This document shows positions 1 through 8,062 of a stretch of 64,000 nt of DNA, piece after piece. The notes beneath the pieces are model-generated. The model had not been told where the DNA came from, ran no database searches, and saw only the letters and a list, made by a program, of their open reading frames with translations. Origin of the DNA: Bradyrhizobium sp. 141 (GTDB lineage Bacteria; Pseudomonadota; Alphaproteobacteria; Rhizobiales; Xanthobacteraceae); NCBI RefSeq assembly GCF_023074055.1, contig NZ_JADPKR010000013.1, positions 124,001-188,000 of the forward strand, written 5' to 3'. Numbering within the stretch: position 1 is the stretch's first letter; every line of letters begins with the position of its first letter. The position numbers and the translations under genes were made by a program.

Positions 1-42
1 GTCGGCGAGGAGGTCGAGATCGTCGGCCGTTATTTCGGCTAG
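1..42 (+). CDS. 3' end of an unidentified gene (partial)
   Basis: An open frame enters from the left edge and ends at TAG 40-42, giving a 13-residue tail that ends EIVGRYFG. It is too short to assign to a family. A 6-bp inverted repeat (42-47 with 60-65, GGCTCG/CGAGCC) follows directly and may be a weak terminator, which mildly supports a real gene end here. Confidence 0.35.
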   Translation, partial: VGEEVEIVGRYFG

Positions 43-269
43 GCTCGTCAGTCGATCGGCGAGCCTGGAGAAAGCAAATCCTGCCTGCATCTGATGTCCG
101 ATGGCCCGCCCGCCTCCTACCTTGGCCGATCAGAAGGGGAGTGAGCATTAACCTGTGATAGGTTGACGGATGTATCGTCAATGCACCGCGGGAACGTGAC
201 GCGGCGACTTGCAATATTCAGGGCTCCTGCCGGGCGAGGAGAGGCGCGTTTGGCGCGAAATTCCGTCGC

Positions 270-1445
270 TCAATTGACTTTGTCGCCGAGCATGTTGTGG
301 AAGGCGGTGGTGACGGCGGCAATGCCGTTCGCGCCGTGCATCAGCGCGATTTCACCCTGCTGCTCGTGACGAATGGCATGGGCCATGATGCGCAGGCGCG
401 GATCTCCCTGGCTGTGCCACATCTGGTCTGCCATCCTGACCGCGCCCCTATGATGCTTGCTCATCATCTCCACGAACACCCTATCGAACTGATCGCGCGG
501 CGCAGTCTTGACCTCTCGCATCTCGGCGGCGGTCAAAAAGCCGGGCATGGCGGCACGTTCCTCCGTGCTGCAATCGGGCATGTCGGTGTCGAACCAGCTC
601 AGCCACCAGTTCTCGAAAATCCGATTCTCGCCGGACTGGCTCGCGATCATCAGCATCGCGAGCTTCTGCAGATGCGGGGCCTGCGCGCGCCCGACGGCAA
701 TCCGCGCCAGCTCGATGCCTTGCGCATGGTGTGCCGTCATGTGGCGGATATAGGTCTGGTCCGCATCCCTGACCCGGCCGATCCACGGCGGCTCGTAGCC
801 ATGGCCGCCGAACAATGCGCTTGCTCCAAGTACCGCGACCACGCCGAGTGCGCCTGTGGTCCAAGCATTGGTGAAGCGGACGTCGTGTTCCGGCGCATGG
901 CCACGCCTCCAGCGCAGCCGGGCGAACAGGGGATACATCACGGCCGAGGTGCCGTGGACCAGCAATCCGATCCAGTAGGGCTGTTGCAGCGTGAACAGCG
1001 GCTGCCAGAACGGAAACAGCGGTACCAGCACGAACCATTCCAAGCTTGAAGAGAACACGGCCCAGGGCAGTGCGAGCAGCAGGATCATCTGCGGGCGCAG
1101 GTCGGCGGTCCAGCGTCCGAGCACGCCGAAGAACAACAGCGCCCAGGAGAAGTCTGCCCATTGGTGGAAGGCGATCCCGATGAGTATCGCGTGCCACGAC
1201 GGCTCCGCGCTGATGGCCCAATCCCGTGCGGGGATGGCGGCGACCGTCATCCAGTCGACCGTCGCATCGCGGCCGATCCGGGCGGCGAACAGCTGGCTGA
1301 CGATGGTCGAGAAGGTGCTGCTGATCAGGCCGAGCTCGGCCGCCGCGATCCAGCGCGATCGTCGCCGTCCGCCGGCGACGTACGAGGCGCCTTCGTCAGT
1401 ACGCCGCGCTGCAGGGGAACGCGCCGGTGGCGACCCGGCGCTCAC
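270..1445 (-). CDS. DUF305 domain membrane protein
   Basis: 391 residues. The N-terminal half has about four hydrophobic segments (roughly 95-110, 118-142, 155-173, 195-213). The C-terminal half (about 225-385) is a DUF305 domain with the paired histidine-rich helices HMTAHHAQGIELA and MMSKHHRGAVRMA typical of this ferritin-like, possibly metal-binding family. DUF305 proteins are usually short and exported, so anchoring to a multi-pass domain is less common. The GTG start (1443-1445) overlaps the TGA of the CsbD-like gene upstream, so the two are probably translationally coupled. Function unknown; a link to metal or stress handling is family-based inference. Confidence 0.8.
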   Translation of the reverse strand: MSAGSPPARSPAARRTDEGASYVAGGRRRSRWIAAAELGLISSTFSTIVSQLFAARIGRDATVDWMTVAAIPARDWAISAEPSWHAILIGIAFHQWADFSWALLFFGVLGRWTADLRPQMILLLALPWAVFSSSLEWFVLVPLFPFWQPLFTLQQPYWIGLLVHGTSAVMYPLFARLRWRRGHAPEHDVRFTNAWTTGALGVVAVLGASALFGGHGYEPPWIGRVRDADQTYIRHMTAHHAQGIELARIAVGRAQAPHLQKLAMLMIASQSGENRIFENWWLSWFDTDMPDCSTEERAAMPGFLTAAEMREVKTAPRDQFDRVFVEMMSKHHRGAVRMADQMWHSQGDPRLRIMAHAIRHEQQGEIALMHGANGIAAVTTAFHNMLGDKVN

Positions 1446-1630
1446 GTGAGTTGCTTGAGTTTCTTCAGTGGATTGAGCTCGCTCAGCTTGTCCTGCTTGT
1501 CCTGTTTGCCGCGGCCGCGCTGCGCTTGCGCCTTGCCGTCATCATGGAGATCCTGGTCGCCGATGATCTCGCCGATGGCTTGCCTGGTCTTGCCGACGAT
1601 CTGCCGCTGAAGATCCTTCGTCTTGCCCAT
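1442..1630 (-). CDS. CsbD-like small stress protein
   Basis: 62 residues, highly charged, beginning MGKTKDLQRQIVGKTRQAIG. The repeated GKxxxAxGxxxGD-type pattern (GKTRQAIGEIIGD, then DGKAQAQRGRGKQ) matches the CsbD family of small hydrophilic proteins that are common in general-stress regulons. Its TGA overlaps the GTG of the DUF305 gene. It lies downstream of the GH13 gene on the same strand after a 147-bp gap and may be the last-but-one gene of that unit. Biochemical role unknown. Confidence 0.75.
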   Translation of the reverse strand: MGKTKDLQRQIVGKTRQAIGEIIGDQDLHDDGKAQAQRGRGKQDKQDKLSELNPLKKLKQLT

Positions 1631-1777
1631 GACCTGTCTCCGCGCTCATGCCGCGACCCCGGCGCCTGAAGGGGGTGGGCGCCGGGGCTTGCGGTTTCGT
1701 CCAGTCGGTCTCCGGCAGCAGGGGGACACCGGAAGCGTTGGTGAGACTCTCTGGCGCGCGGATAGTTCCTGCGGCCG

Positions 1778-3376
1778 TCACCTCGCCTCGAGCGCAATGA
1801 TCACGCCTTCATTGCCCCGCAGCAGGATCGAGGCCTCCGGCAGTGTTTCCGATGGCCGGTCGGGATGCGTCGACATCAGCAGGCTGCCGCGGCCGAGCCA
1901 GTGCCATTTCCGCGGCTCGGCGGCGATATTGAGGGCGACCAGAATTTCGGCCCGGCCATCGGTCCGCCTGTAGGCGAGAACATCGTTCTGGGATCGCAGC
2001 GGCTCATAACCACCCTGACGCAAGCACGCATGTTCGTGCCGCAGCCCGATCAATGCGCGGAACAGTGCGAGCAGCGACCCCTCGCTGCGCTGTTGCTCGG
2101 CCACGTTGGGCGTGCCGCCGGGCTCGAGCGGCAGCCATGGGTCACCGTCGGTAAATCCTCCGCCGGCGCTGCCGTCCCACCGCATCGGCGCGCGTTCGGG
2201 ATCGCGGCAAAGACCGTGTCCCGGCACCAGTCTCTCGAAGGGATCGCGGACGCGGTCGGAGGGAATGGGAACGCGTTTACGGCCGATCTCGTCGCCCATG
2301 AAAAAGAACGGCGTTCCTCGCAGCGTCATCAGCAGCATCGCCAGCACGCGCATTTGCGGCTCGCCGATCTTGCTCGCGATGCGCTGCTTGTCATGGCCGC
2401 CGATCACCCAGACTGGCCAGGCTTGTTCAGGGATGGCGTTGAAATACGCGTCGATCGTCGCCTGCAGCGACAGGACGTCCCACCGCGAATCGAGCAGGGC
2501 GAAATTGAGCGGCAGATGCAGGCGCGGCCGGTCGCTGCCGTAGAAGTGCCCGATGCGGTCGGTCTTGCCCTGCACCTCGCCGCACAACATTCGTCCCGAA
2601 TAGCTGTCGATCACCTCCCGGATGAACTCGATGCAATCCATCGTCTCCGGCCGGTCGTCGGTGAAGACAGGCGTCTGGCGCTGTGGCGGCGGTTTGCTCT
2701 TGGCTTGCGGGTTTGGCGGATTGTCGCGCAACAGCTCGTCCTTGATCAAAACCGCGCTGGCGTCGACGCGGAAGCCATCGACGCCGCGGTCGAGCCAGAA
2801 TCGCATGACACCTGCAATCGCGGCCCGAACCTGCGGATTGCGCCAGTTGAGATCAGGCTGCTCGACCAGGAAGGAATGATAGTAATATTGCCGCCGCGCC
2901 TCGCACCATTCCCAGCCACTGCCGCCGAAGCGGCTCAGCCAATTGTTGGGCGGGCCGCCATTCTCGGCAGGATCAGCCCAGATGTACCAATCGGCCTTGG
3001 CGCTGTTGCGCGAGCTCGAGCTCTCGACGAACCATGCGTGATCGTTCGCGGTGTGATTGGGAACGAGATCGAGGATCAGACGGATATCCGCGGCATGCAG
3101 GGCCGCGAGGAGGCGGTCGAACTCGTCGAGGCTGCCGAAGGCAGGATCGATCGAGCAATAGTCGGAGATGTCGTAGCCGAGGTCACGGAAGGGACTCTTG
3201 TAGATCGGCGTCAGCCACACTGCCCCGACGCCGAGCCATTTCAGGTAGTCAATGCGAGACATCAGGCCGGCGAGGTCGCCCTTGCCGTCTCCGTTCGAGT
3301 CCTGGAAGGAGATCAGTGCGATCTCGTAGATGACGGCGGATTGCCACCACGCAGCTTCGTCACTGAACTCGCTCAT
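1778..3376 (-). CDS. GH13 alpha-glucosidase / alpha-amylase family enzyme
   Basis: 532 residues from the ATG at 3376; the open frame continues upstream but overlaps the neighbouring gene, so this start is preferred. It has the GH13 (beta/alpha)8 signatures DLVPNH (about 104-108), GFRVDAS (nucleophile D205), LCGEVQG (acid/base E267) and GGHDKQR (transition-state D329), and the family's early GDGKGDLAGL and YDISDY strings. Such enzymes hydrolyse or transfer alpha-glucosyl groups from oligosaccharides, sucrose or trehalose in the cytoplasm; no signal peptide is visible. It lies 17 bp after the small membrane-protein gene, in a leftward unit led by an alcohol dehydrogenase. Substrate cannot be read from sequence. 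Confidence 0.88.
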   Translation of the reverse strand: MSEFSDEAAWWQSAVIYEIALISFQDSNGDGKGDLAGLMSRIDYLKWLGVGAVWLTPIYKSPFRDLGYDISDYCSIDPAFGSLDEFDRLLAALHAADIRLILDLVPNHTANDHAWFVESSSSRNSAKADWYIWADPAENGGPPNNWLSRFGGSGWEWCEARRQYYYHSFLVEQPDLNWRNPQVRAAIAGVMRFWLDRGVDGFRVDASAVLIKDELLRDNPPNPQAKSKPPPQRQTPVFTDDRPETMDCIEFIREVIDSYSGRMLCGEVQGKTDRIGHFYGSDRPRLHLPLNFALLDSRWDVLSLQATIDAYFNAIPEQAWPVWVIGGHDKQRIASKIGEPQMRVLAMLLMTLRGTPFFFMGDEIGRKRVPIPSDRVRDPFERLVPGHGLCRDPERAPMRWDGSAGGGFTDGDPWLPLEPGGTPNVAEQQRSEGSLLALFRALIGLRHEHACLRQGGYEPLRSQNDVLAYRRTDGRAEILVALNIAAEPRKWHWLGRGSLLMSTHPDRPSETLPEASILLRGNEGVIIALEAR

Positions 3377-3393
3377 TACCTTGGTTGACCTCG

Positions 3394-3927
3394 CTATGCC
3401 TTGGCGTGTGCTGCGATCTGCTTTGCCGCGGTCCGGGCGCTCTCGATGCCCTTGGGAAAGCCGCTGCGGTTGGGATAAAGCTTGCGCCGTGCATCGCGCG
3501 GCGGGCGTCGTGGCTTGGTGTCCTGCGCGGCGCGGTAGTCGAGCATGGCGATGCCGCCGACCATCAACAGCGCCAGCGCGATATTGCCCTTCTTGGGATT
3601 GTCCGACGTCAGTCCCGAGAGCAGCGCAGCGGCGTCGAGGCCGTCGCCGCCCACGCGAGCCCACAGGCCGGCGTTCTTCTCGACCGACAGTGACATGATC
3701 CCGGCCAGGATCTCGCGGACGCCGAAGGCGCGGACCATGGTCTCATGGCCTTCCATGCCCAGCGTTTGCGTGACGCGCCGGGGCGCGAGCAACTCGACAA
3801 CGCCGAGGCCGATGCTGAACCAGCCGAGCGCGCGGGCGAGTTGATCCACCGGCCGCTTCAGGCTCGGGCCGCCCTCGACGATCGTCGGGTCGCCCTTGGT
3901 GCGCACGATGTTGGAGAAATGAAACAT
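3394..3927 (-). CDS. small membrane protein related to cyclase/dehydrase-associated domain
   Basis: 177 residues. It contains the conserved block LGWFSIGLGVVELLAPRRV followed by an arginine/glutamate-rich REILAGI segment and a second hydrophobic stretch IALALLMVGGIAMLDY (about 116-131). This arrangement resembles the membrane domain often found in front of SRPBCC (polyketide cyclase/dehydrase-like) domains in alphaproteobacteria, but no SRPBCC domain follows. The C-terminus is basic. It sits 11 bp after the zinc alcohol dehydrogenase and 17 bp before GH13, so co-transcription is likely. Function unknown. Confidence 0.7.
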   Translation of the reverse strand: MFHFSNIVRTKGDPTIVEGGPSLKRPVDQLARALGWFSIGLGVVELLAPRRVTQTLGMEGHETMVRAFGVREILAGIMSLSVEKNAGLWARVGGDGLDAAALLSGLTSDNPKKGNIALALLMVGGIAMLDYRAAQDTKPRRPPRDARRKLYPNRSGFPKGIESARTAAKQIAAHAKA

Positions 3928-3938
3928 GGCTTGCTCCT

Positions 3939-5114
3939 TCAGGGCCTCAGTACGACCTTGACGCAGGAGTCCCGCTTGTCGCGAAACACCTGGTACATCT
4001 CCGGTCCCTGTTCGAGCGGGACGGTGTGGGTGATGACGAAGGACGGATCGATCTCGCCCTCTTCGATGCGGCGGAGCAGGTCGTCAGTCCAGCGGTTGAC
4101 GTGCGTCTGGCCGGTTCGCATCGTCAGGCCCTTGTTCATGAAGGCGCCCATGGGCAGCATGTCGGAGAGGCCGCTATAGACGCCGGCGACGGAGATCACG
4201 CCGCCCGGACGGCAGACATAAATCATCTCGCGCAGCACATGCGGTCTGTCGCTCTCCGCCATCACCATCTGCTTGGCGCGGTCGAGCAGCGTATCGGGCA
4301 GGGACGCCATCACGTGCGATTCCATGCCGACGCAATCGATGCATTTTTCGGGGCCTTTGCCGTCGGTCAGCTCCTTGAGCCGCTCGAGGACGCTCTCGCT
4401 CTCGAAGTTGATCGTGGTGGCGCCGCCGGCCTCCGCCATGCTGAGCCGCTCGGGCAGGCAATCGATCGCGATCACCTGGTTGGCGCCGAGCAGGATCGCG
4501 CTGCGGATTGCCATCTGCCCCACGGGACCGCAGCCCCAGATCGCGACTGTGTCGGTCGGCTCGATGTCGCATTGCACGGCAGCCTGCCAGCCGGTCGGGA
4601 AGATGTCGCTGAGGAACAGGAGCTGTTCGTCGGGGATGCCGGCGGGCACCTTGATGTGGGTGGCGTCAGCAAAGGGCACGCGGAGATATTCGGCCTGTCC
4701 GCCGGGATAGCCGCCGGTCAGATGGGTGTAGCCGAACAGGCCGGCGGTGGTGTGCCCGAAGGCCTTGTCTGCGAGATGCCGCTTGCGGTTTGTCGTTTCG
4801 CAGACGGAGAAATTGCCGCGCTTGCACTGGTCGCATTCGCCGCAAATGATCGTGAAGGGCACGACGATGCGGTCGCCCTTCTTCAGCTTGCCATCGACGC
4901 CGGAGCCGACCTCGACCACTTCGCCCATGGTCTCGTGGCCCATGATGTCACCTGGCATCATACCCGGGATGAAATTGTGAAACAGGTGCAGGTCGGATCC
5001 GCAGATGGCGCAGCTCGTCACCTTGATGATGGCGTCGCGCGGATCCTGGATCTCCGGATCGGTGACGGTGTCGCACCTGATATCCTCCTTGCCGTGCCAA
5101 ACCAGCGCCTTCAT
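3939..5114 (-). CDS. zinc-dependent alcohol dehydrogenase (formaldehyde dehydrogenase-like)
   Basis: 391 residues from ATG 5114 (MKALVWHGKEDIR); a longer frame runs 58 codons upstream without family similarity. Catalytic-zinc ligands lie in CAICGSDLH and GHETMGEV, structural-zinc cysteines in CGECDQCKRGNFSVC, and a Rossmann nucleotide-binding motif in GCGPVGQMA. The length and the insertion after the nucleotide fold fit the medium-chain dehydrogenases annotated as glutathione-independent formaldehyde dehydrogenase-like or threonine dehydrogenase-like. It would oxidise an alcohol or aldehyde hydrate with NAD(P). It leads the leftward unit ADH - membrane protein - GH13. Substrate unknown. Confidence 0.85.
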   Translation of the reverse strand: MKALVWHGKEDIRCDTVTDPEIQDPRDAIIKVTSCAICGSDLHLFHNFIPGMMPGDIMGHETMGEVVEVGSGVDGKLKKGDRIVVPFTIICGECDQCKRGNFSVCETTNRKRHLADKAFGHTTAGLFGYTHLTGGYPGGQAEYLRVPFADATHIKVPAGIPDEQLLFLSDIFPTGWQAAVQCDIEPTDTVAIWGCGPVGQMAIRSAILLGANQVIAIDCLPERLSMAEAGGATTINFESESVLERLKELTDGKGPEKCIDCVGMESHVMASLPDTLLDRAKQMVMAESDRPHVLREMIYVCRPGGVISVAGVYSGLSDMLPMGAFMNKGLTMRTGQTHVNRWTDDLLRRIEEGEIDPSFVITHTVPLEQGPEMYQVFRDKRDSCVKVVLRP

Positions 5115-5277
5115 ACGTCCGTCCTCCGGGCTGAACCAGTTGGCATTCAAGTCCAGGAATGAACGATGGTTGCTATCGTCGCGCGCAAATCTTCGCACCG
5201 CACCGGCGCGTGGAAATTTGGAACGAGAGTGCAGGGCAGCGATTGGACGTGATCGACAGTCAAGCGAGGACACGCTC

Positions 5278-6060
5278 ATGCCCGCCAATCAACTCGCCGT
5301 CGTCACCGGCGCCTCCACCGGTATCGGCCTGGAACTCGCAAGGTGCTGCGCCCAGGCAGGTTTCAATCTCGTCATCGCGGCTGACGAGCCCGCGATCGAG
5401 AGAGTGGCCGTGGATCTCCGCAGGCTCGGCGGCAGCGTGGAGCCGGTCGAGGCTGATCTTGCCACGACCGAAGGCGTCGACAGGCTCTGCGCCGCGGTCG
5501 GCGACCGACCGATCGACGCGCTGCTTGCCAATGCCGGCGTCGGGCTGGGCAAGGCCTTCCTCGATCAGGATTTTGCAAGGGTGAGGCACCTCGTCGACAC
5601 CAACATCACGGGCACGCTCTATCTGATCCATCGTGTCGGCAACGAGATGCTCCGGCGCAATTCCGGGCGTATCCTGATCACGGGCTCGATCGCCGGCTTC
5701 ACGCCAGGCAGCTTTCAGGCGGCCTACAATGCCTCGAAGGCGTTCCTCGATTCATTCTCGTTCGCGCTGCGCGAGGAACTGCGCGACAGCGGCGTCACCG
5801 TCACCTGCCTGATGCCCGGCGCCACCGACACCGAGTTCTTTCGCCGTGCCGAGATGATGGACACCAAGGTCGGCACCGAGAAGAAGGACGGTGCCTACGA
5901 TGTCGCCAAGGCAGGCTTCGATGCGATGCTGCGCGGGGACTCCGATATCGTCACCGGGCTGAAGAACAAGATCCAGACCACGGTCGCCAACGTCACGCCA
6001 AACGAGATGCTGGCAAAGCAGCATCGCAAGATGGCCGAACCAGGCACGGCAAAATCGTAG
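5278..6060 (+). CDS. short-chain dehydrogenase/reductase
   Basis: 260 residues starting MPANQLAVVTGASTGIGLEL. It has the classical SDR cofactor motif TGASTGIG (10-17), NAG (85-87) and the catalytic triad S137, Y150, K154 in YNASK. The C-terminal part (TDTEFFRRAEMMDTK) resembles the SDR subgroup often annotated as short-chain dehydrogenase of stress loci. It is transcribed divergently from the zinc alcohol dehydrogenase across a 163-bp gap in which I could not identify a convincing promoter. Substrate unknown. Confidence 0.88.
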   Translation: MPANQLAVVTGASTGIGLELARCCAQAGFNLVIAADEPAIERVAVDLRRLGGSVEPVEADLATTEGVDRLCAAVGDRPIDALLANAGVGLGKAFLDQDFARVRHLVDTNITGTLYLIHRVGNEMLRRNSGRILITGSIAGFTPGSFQAAYNASKAFLDSFSFALREELRDSGVTVTCLMPGATDTEFFRRAEMMDTKVGTEKKDGAYDVAKAGFDAMLRGDSDIVTGLKNKIQTTVANVTPNEMLAKQHRKMAEPGTAKS

Positions 6061-6084
6061 CGCTGGCCGTAGGCGCGATGGGCC

Positions 6085-6819
6085 TCATCCCGCGAGAAAC
6101 CCTCCGTCCACCGCGACGACCGTTCCGGTCGCGTATCGCGAAGCCGGCATGCAAAGGAAAGCAACCGCACCGGCGATATCTTCCGGCCGCCCCCACCGCT
6201 TGAACGCGGTGCGGTCGGCAATGCGCTGATAGTGGGCGCGATCGGTGCGGCCCGCGGCATTGATCGCCGTCTCGATGTAGCCGGGCGCAACGGCATTGAC
6301 GCGGATATCGTCCTCGGCCCACTTCAGAGCCAGCGCCTTGGTCAGCATCACGACGCCGCCCTTGCTGGCGCAATAGGCGGGAATCCGTGGCAGCGCCAGC
6401 GTCGCATTCATCGAAGCGATGTTGACGATCGAGCCCCTCGTCTGCGCGAGCAGCGGATGGAATGCCATGCAGGTGCGAAACGTGCCGGTGAGATTGACGT
6501 CGAGCACCTTCATGAAGGTCTCGATTTCGAACTCCTTGTCGCGCGCGAGAATCCCGGCGCAATTGACGAGGGCGTCGACGCGCTTGTGCTGGCGGGCGAA
6601 GGACGTGACGGCGGGGTCGTCGGTGACATCAAGCGTCGAGAGCGTGAGCCCGGCGCGTGGCTTCAGCACGGTGCGGGCCAGATCGGCGTCGTTCGCGCCC
6701 GTTGCGGTGACCGTCGCGCCGAGATCGCAAAATTGATTGCTGATTGCGGCGCCAATGTCCCCAGCGCCGCCGATCACGACGGCATGAAAGCCGGGTGCAA
6801 GGGAAAAATTCGAGTTCAT
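6085..6819 (-). CDS. short-chain dehydrogenase/reductase of the sugar locus
   Basis: 244 residues. SDR features: GGAGDIG cofactor loop (17-23), NCAG (86-89), S136 and YCASK with Y149/K153, and the C-terminal ATGTVVAVDGGF typical of classical SDRs such as polyol or sugar dehydrogenases. It lies 10 bp downstream of the LacI-type regulator on the same strand, so it is probably in the same transcript and under the same operator. It converges with the preceding SDR. A polyol or sugar oxidoreductase acting with the adjacent ABC/kinase/aldolase operon is the likely role (inference). Confidence 0.88.
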   Translation of the reverse strand: MNSNFSLAPGFHAVVIGGAGDIGAAISNQFCDLGATVTATGANDADLARTVLKPRAGLTLSTLDVTDDPAVTSFARQHKRVDALVNCAGILARDKEFEIETFMKVLDVNLTGTFRTCMAFHPLLAQTRGSIVNIASMNATLALPRIPAYCASKGGVVMLTKALALKWAEDDIRVNAVAPGYIETAINAAGRTDRAHYQRIADRTAFKRWGRPEDIAGAVAFLCMPASRYATGTVVAVDGGFLAG

Positions 6820-6829
6820 TGGACGCGTC

Positions 6830-7870
6830 TCATCTCAGGGATTTCGGAGGCGGAGCCGTCGATTCGCGGACCACCAGCGAGAAATCGATCTCGCGATGCA
6901 TGATGGTCTGCTCGCCGGCAAGGCTCCGCACCAGATATTCGCCAGCGCGCTGCCAGGTTTCGCCGGTCGGAACGTGGATCGTGGTGAGGCTCGGGCGCAA
7001 ATGGCGACTCCAGTCGAGGTCGTCGAAGCCGACCACCGACAGATCGCGCGGCACGGAGAACCCGTCGCGCTCCGCCTCGAGCAACACGCCGTAGGCAATG
7101 ACGTCGTTGCCGCACACCACGGCTGTTGGGCGGTCCTTGAGGTTGAGGAGATAGCGGGCCGCCTCGCGCGCATCGTCCAGCGTATAGGGCACCTCGACGT
7201 GCCATTGCGGAGGAAGCTCGAGGCCGTTCTCCGTCAGCGCGCGGCGAAAGCCGGCGACGCGGGCGCTGGCCCGGTCGTTGTTGCGCTGGAGCGCCGAGAC
7301 GATTCCGATGCGGCGATGACCGAGCTCGATGACGTGGGCGGCGGCGCGGTGGGCTGCGGCTTCGTTGTCTGTTCCGACGCAAGGGTAGGGCCTGTCGGGC
7401 TGGTAGATGCCGACATTGATGAAGGGCACTTTGTTGTCGGCAAGCAGCTTGCGCAATCCGTCGTGGTGGCAATCGCCGCGCAGCACGAGGCCGTCGACGC
7501 CGCGGCTGATCAGATTGCGCGCCTGCTGCAATTCGACATCGAGGTCATATCCGCTCGTGGTGAGGAACAGCATGTATCCGACTGACGATAGATATTGCTG
7601 CAGCGAGGCGATGCCGCGCGCGAACATCGTGTTGTCGATGGTGGGTACAATCGCGCCGAGCGTGCGCGAGCGGCGGGACGACAGGATGCGCGCCGGCGCG
7701 TGCGGAATGTAACCGAGTGCGTCGATGGCTTGCTCGATCCGCGCGCGCAGGGAAGGGCTCACCGCGTCCGGATTGTTGAGGGCGCGTGAGACCGAGGCGG
7801 TTGAAACGCCAGCGCGAGCCGCGACGGCGCGGATGCCCTGTTTGACGGATTTGGCGTCGGTCAAGCTCAT
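6830..7870 (-). CDS. LacI-family transcriptional regulator
   Basis: 346 residues. The N-terminal LacI helix-turn-helix is IRAVAARAGVSTASVSRALN (about 13-32) with the hinge region YIPHAPARIL. The rest is a periplasmic-binding-like sugar sensor (SRRSRTLGAIVPTIDNTMFA onward, ending VVRESTAPPP). It faces the ABC sugar operon and precedes an SDR on its own strand. A perfect 14-bp palindrome ends two bases before its start codon, so autoregulation at translation-start distance is likely. No Shine-Dalgarno is visible in front of the ATG. Inducer unknown; presumably the imported sugar or an intermediate. Confidence 0.92.
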   Translation of the reverse strand: MSLTDAKSVKQGIRAVAARAGVSTASVSRALNNPDAVSPSLRARIEQAIDALGYIPHAPARILSSRRSRTLGAIVPTIDNTMFARGIASLQQYLSSVGYMLFLTTSGYDLDVELQQARNLISRGVDGLVLRGDCHHDGLRKLLADNKVPFINVGIYQPDRPYPCVGTDNEAAAHRAAAHVIELGHRRIGIVSALQRNNDRASARVAGFRRALTENGLELPPQWHVEVPYTLDDAREAARYLLNLKDRPTAVVCGNDVIAYGVLLEAERDGFSVPRDLSVVGFDDLDWSRHLRPSLTTIHVPTGETWQRAGEYLVRSLAGEQTIMHREIDFSLVVRESTAPPPKSLR

Positions 7871-7872
7871 GG

Positions 7873-7886
7873 ATGTAACGTTACAT
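7873..7886. promoter_or_regulatory. LacI-type operator, perfect palindrome
   Basis: ATGTAACGTTACAT is a perfect 14-bp palindrome centred on CG, the usual form of LacI/GalR-family operators. It lies two bases upstream of the regulator's ATG, a position where bound protein would block transcription or initiation of its own gene. Confidence 0.8.
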
Positions 7887-7956
7887 ATTGCGGATCGCGC
7901 CGCGTGATCGTGATAATGGCTCCAGTCTGCGGCAGATTGCACGATCTGTCCATCGC

Positions 7957-7984
7957 TTGACACGGCTGGGCTGAGGTCTATTTT
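7957..7984 (+). promoter_or_regulatory. sigma-70-like promoter of the ABC sugar operon
   Basis: TTGACA (7957-7962), a perfect -35 hexamer, is followed after 16 bp by TATTTT (7979-7984), an acceptable -10. The next gene start is 8063, giving a leader of about 70 nt. A LacI-type half-site overlaps the end of the -10. Confidence 0.6.
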
Positions 7985-7997
7985 GTAACCGTTTTCA
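7984..7997. promoter_or_regulatory. second, degenerate LacI-type operator
   Basis: TGTAACCGTTTTCA shares the half-site TGTAAC with the perfect operator at 7873-7886 but its other half is degenerate and displaced by one base. It overlaps the predicted -10 of the rightward sugar operon, an ideal repressor position. Confidence 0.5.
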
Positions 7998-8062
7998 GAT
8001 TGTGCTCGAAGATGTTCAAAATGGTCCGCCGGCTTAAGGCGGCCAGCCGGGAGGAGAGTTCG

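Noticed and set aside
2720..2770. TTGATCAAAA resembling half of a FixK box
   Set aside because: Inside the GH13 coding region, lacks the TCAA half at the right spacing and is not near a start codon.
5220..5245. GGAAC-N16-GATT as an EcfG (general stress) promoter ahead of the first SDR gene
   Set aside because: The -10 should be CGTT; only two of four bases match, so not supported despite the stress-like gene set.
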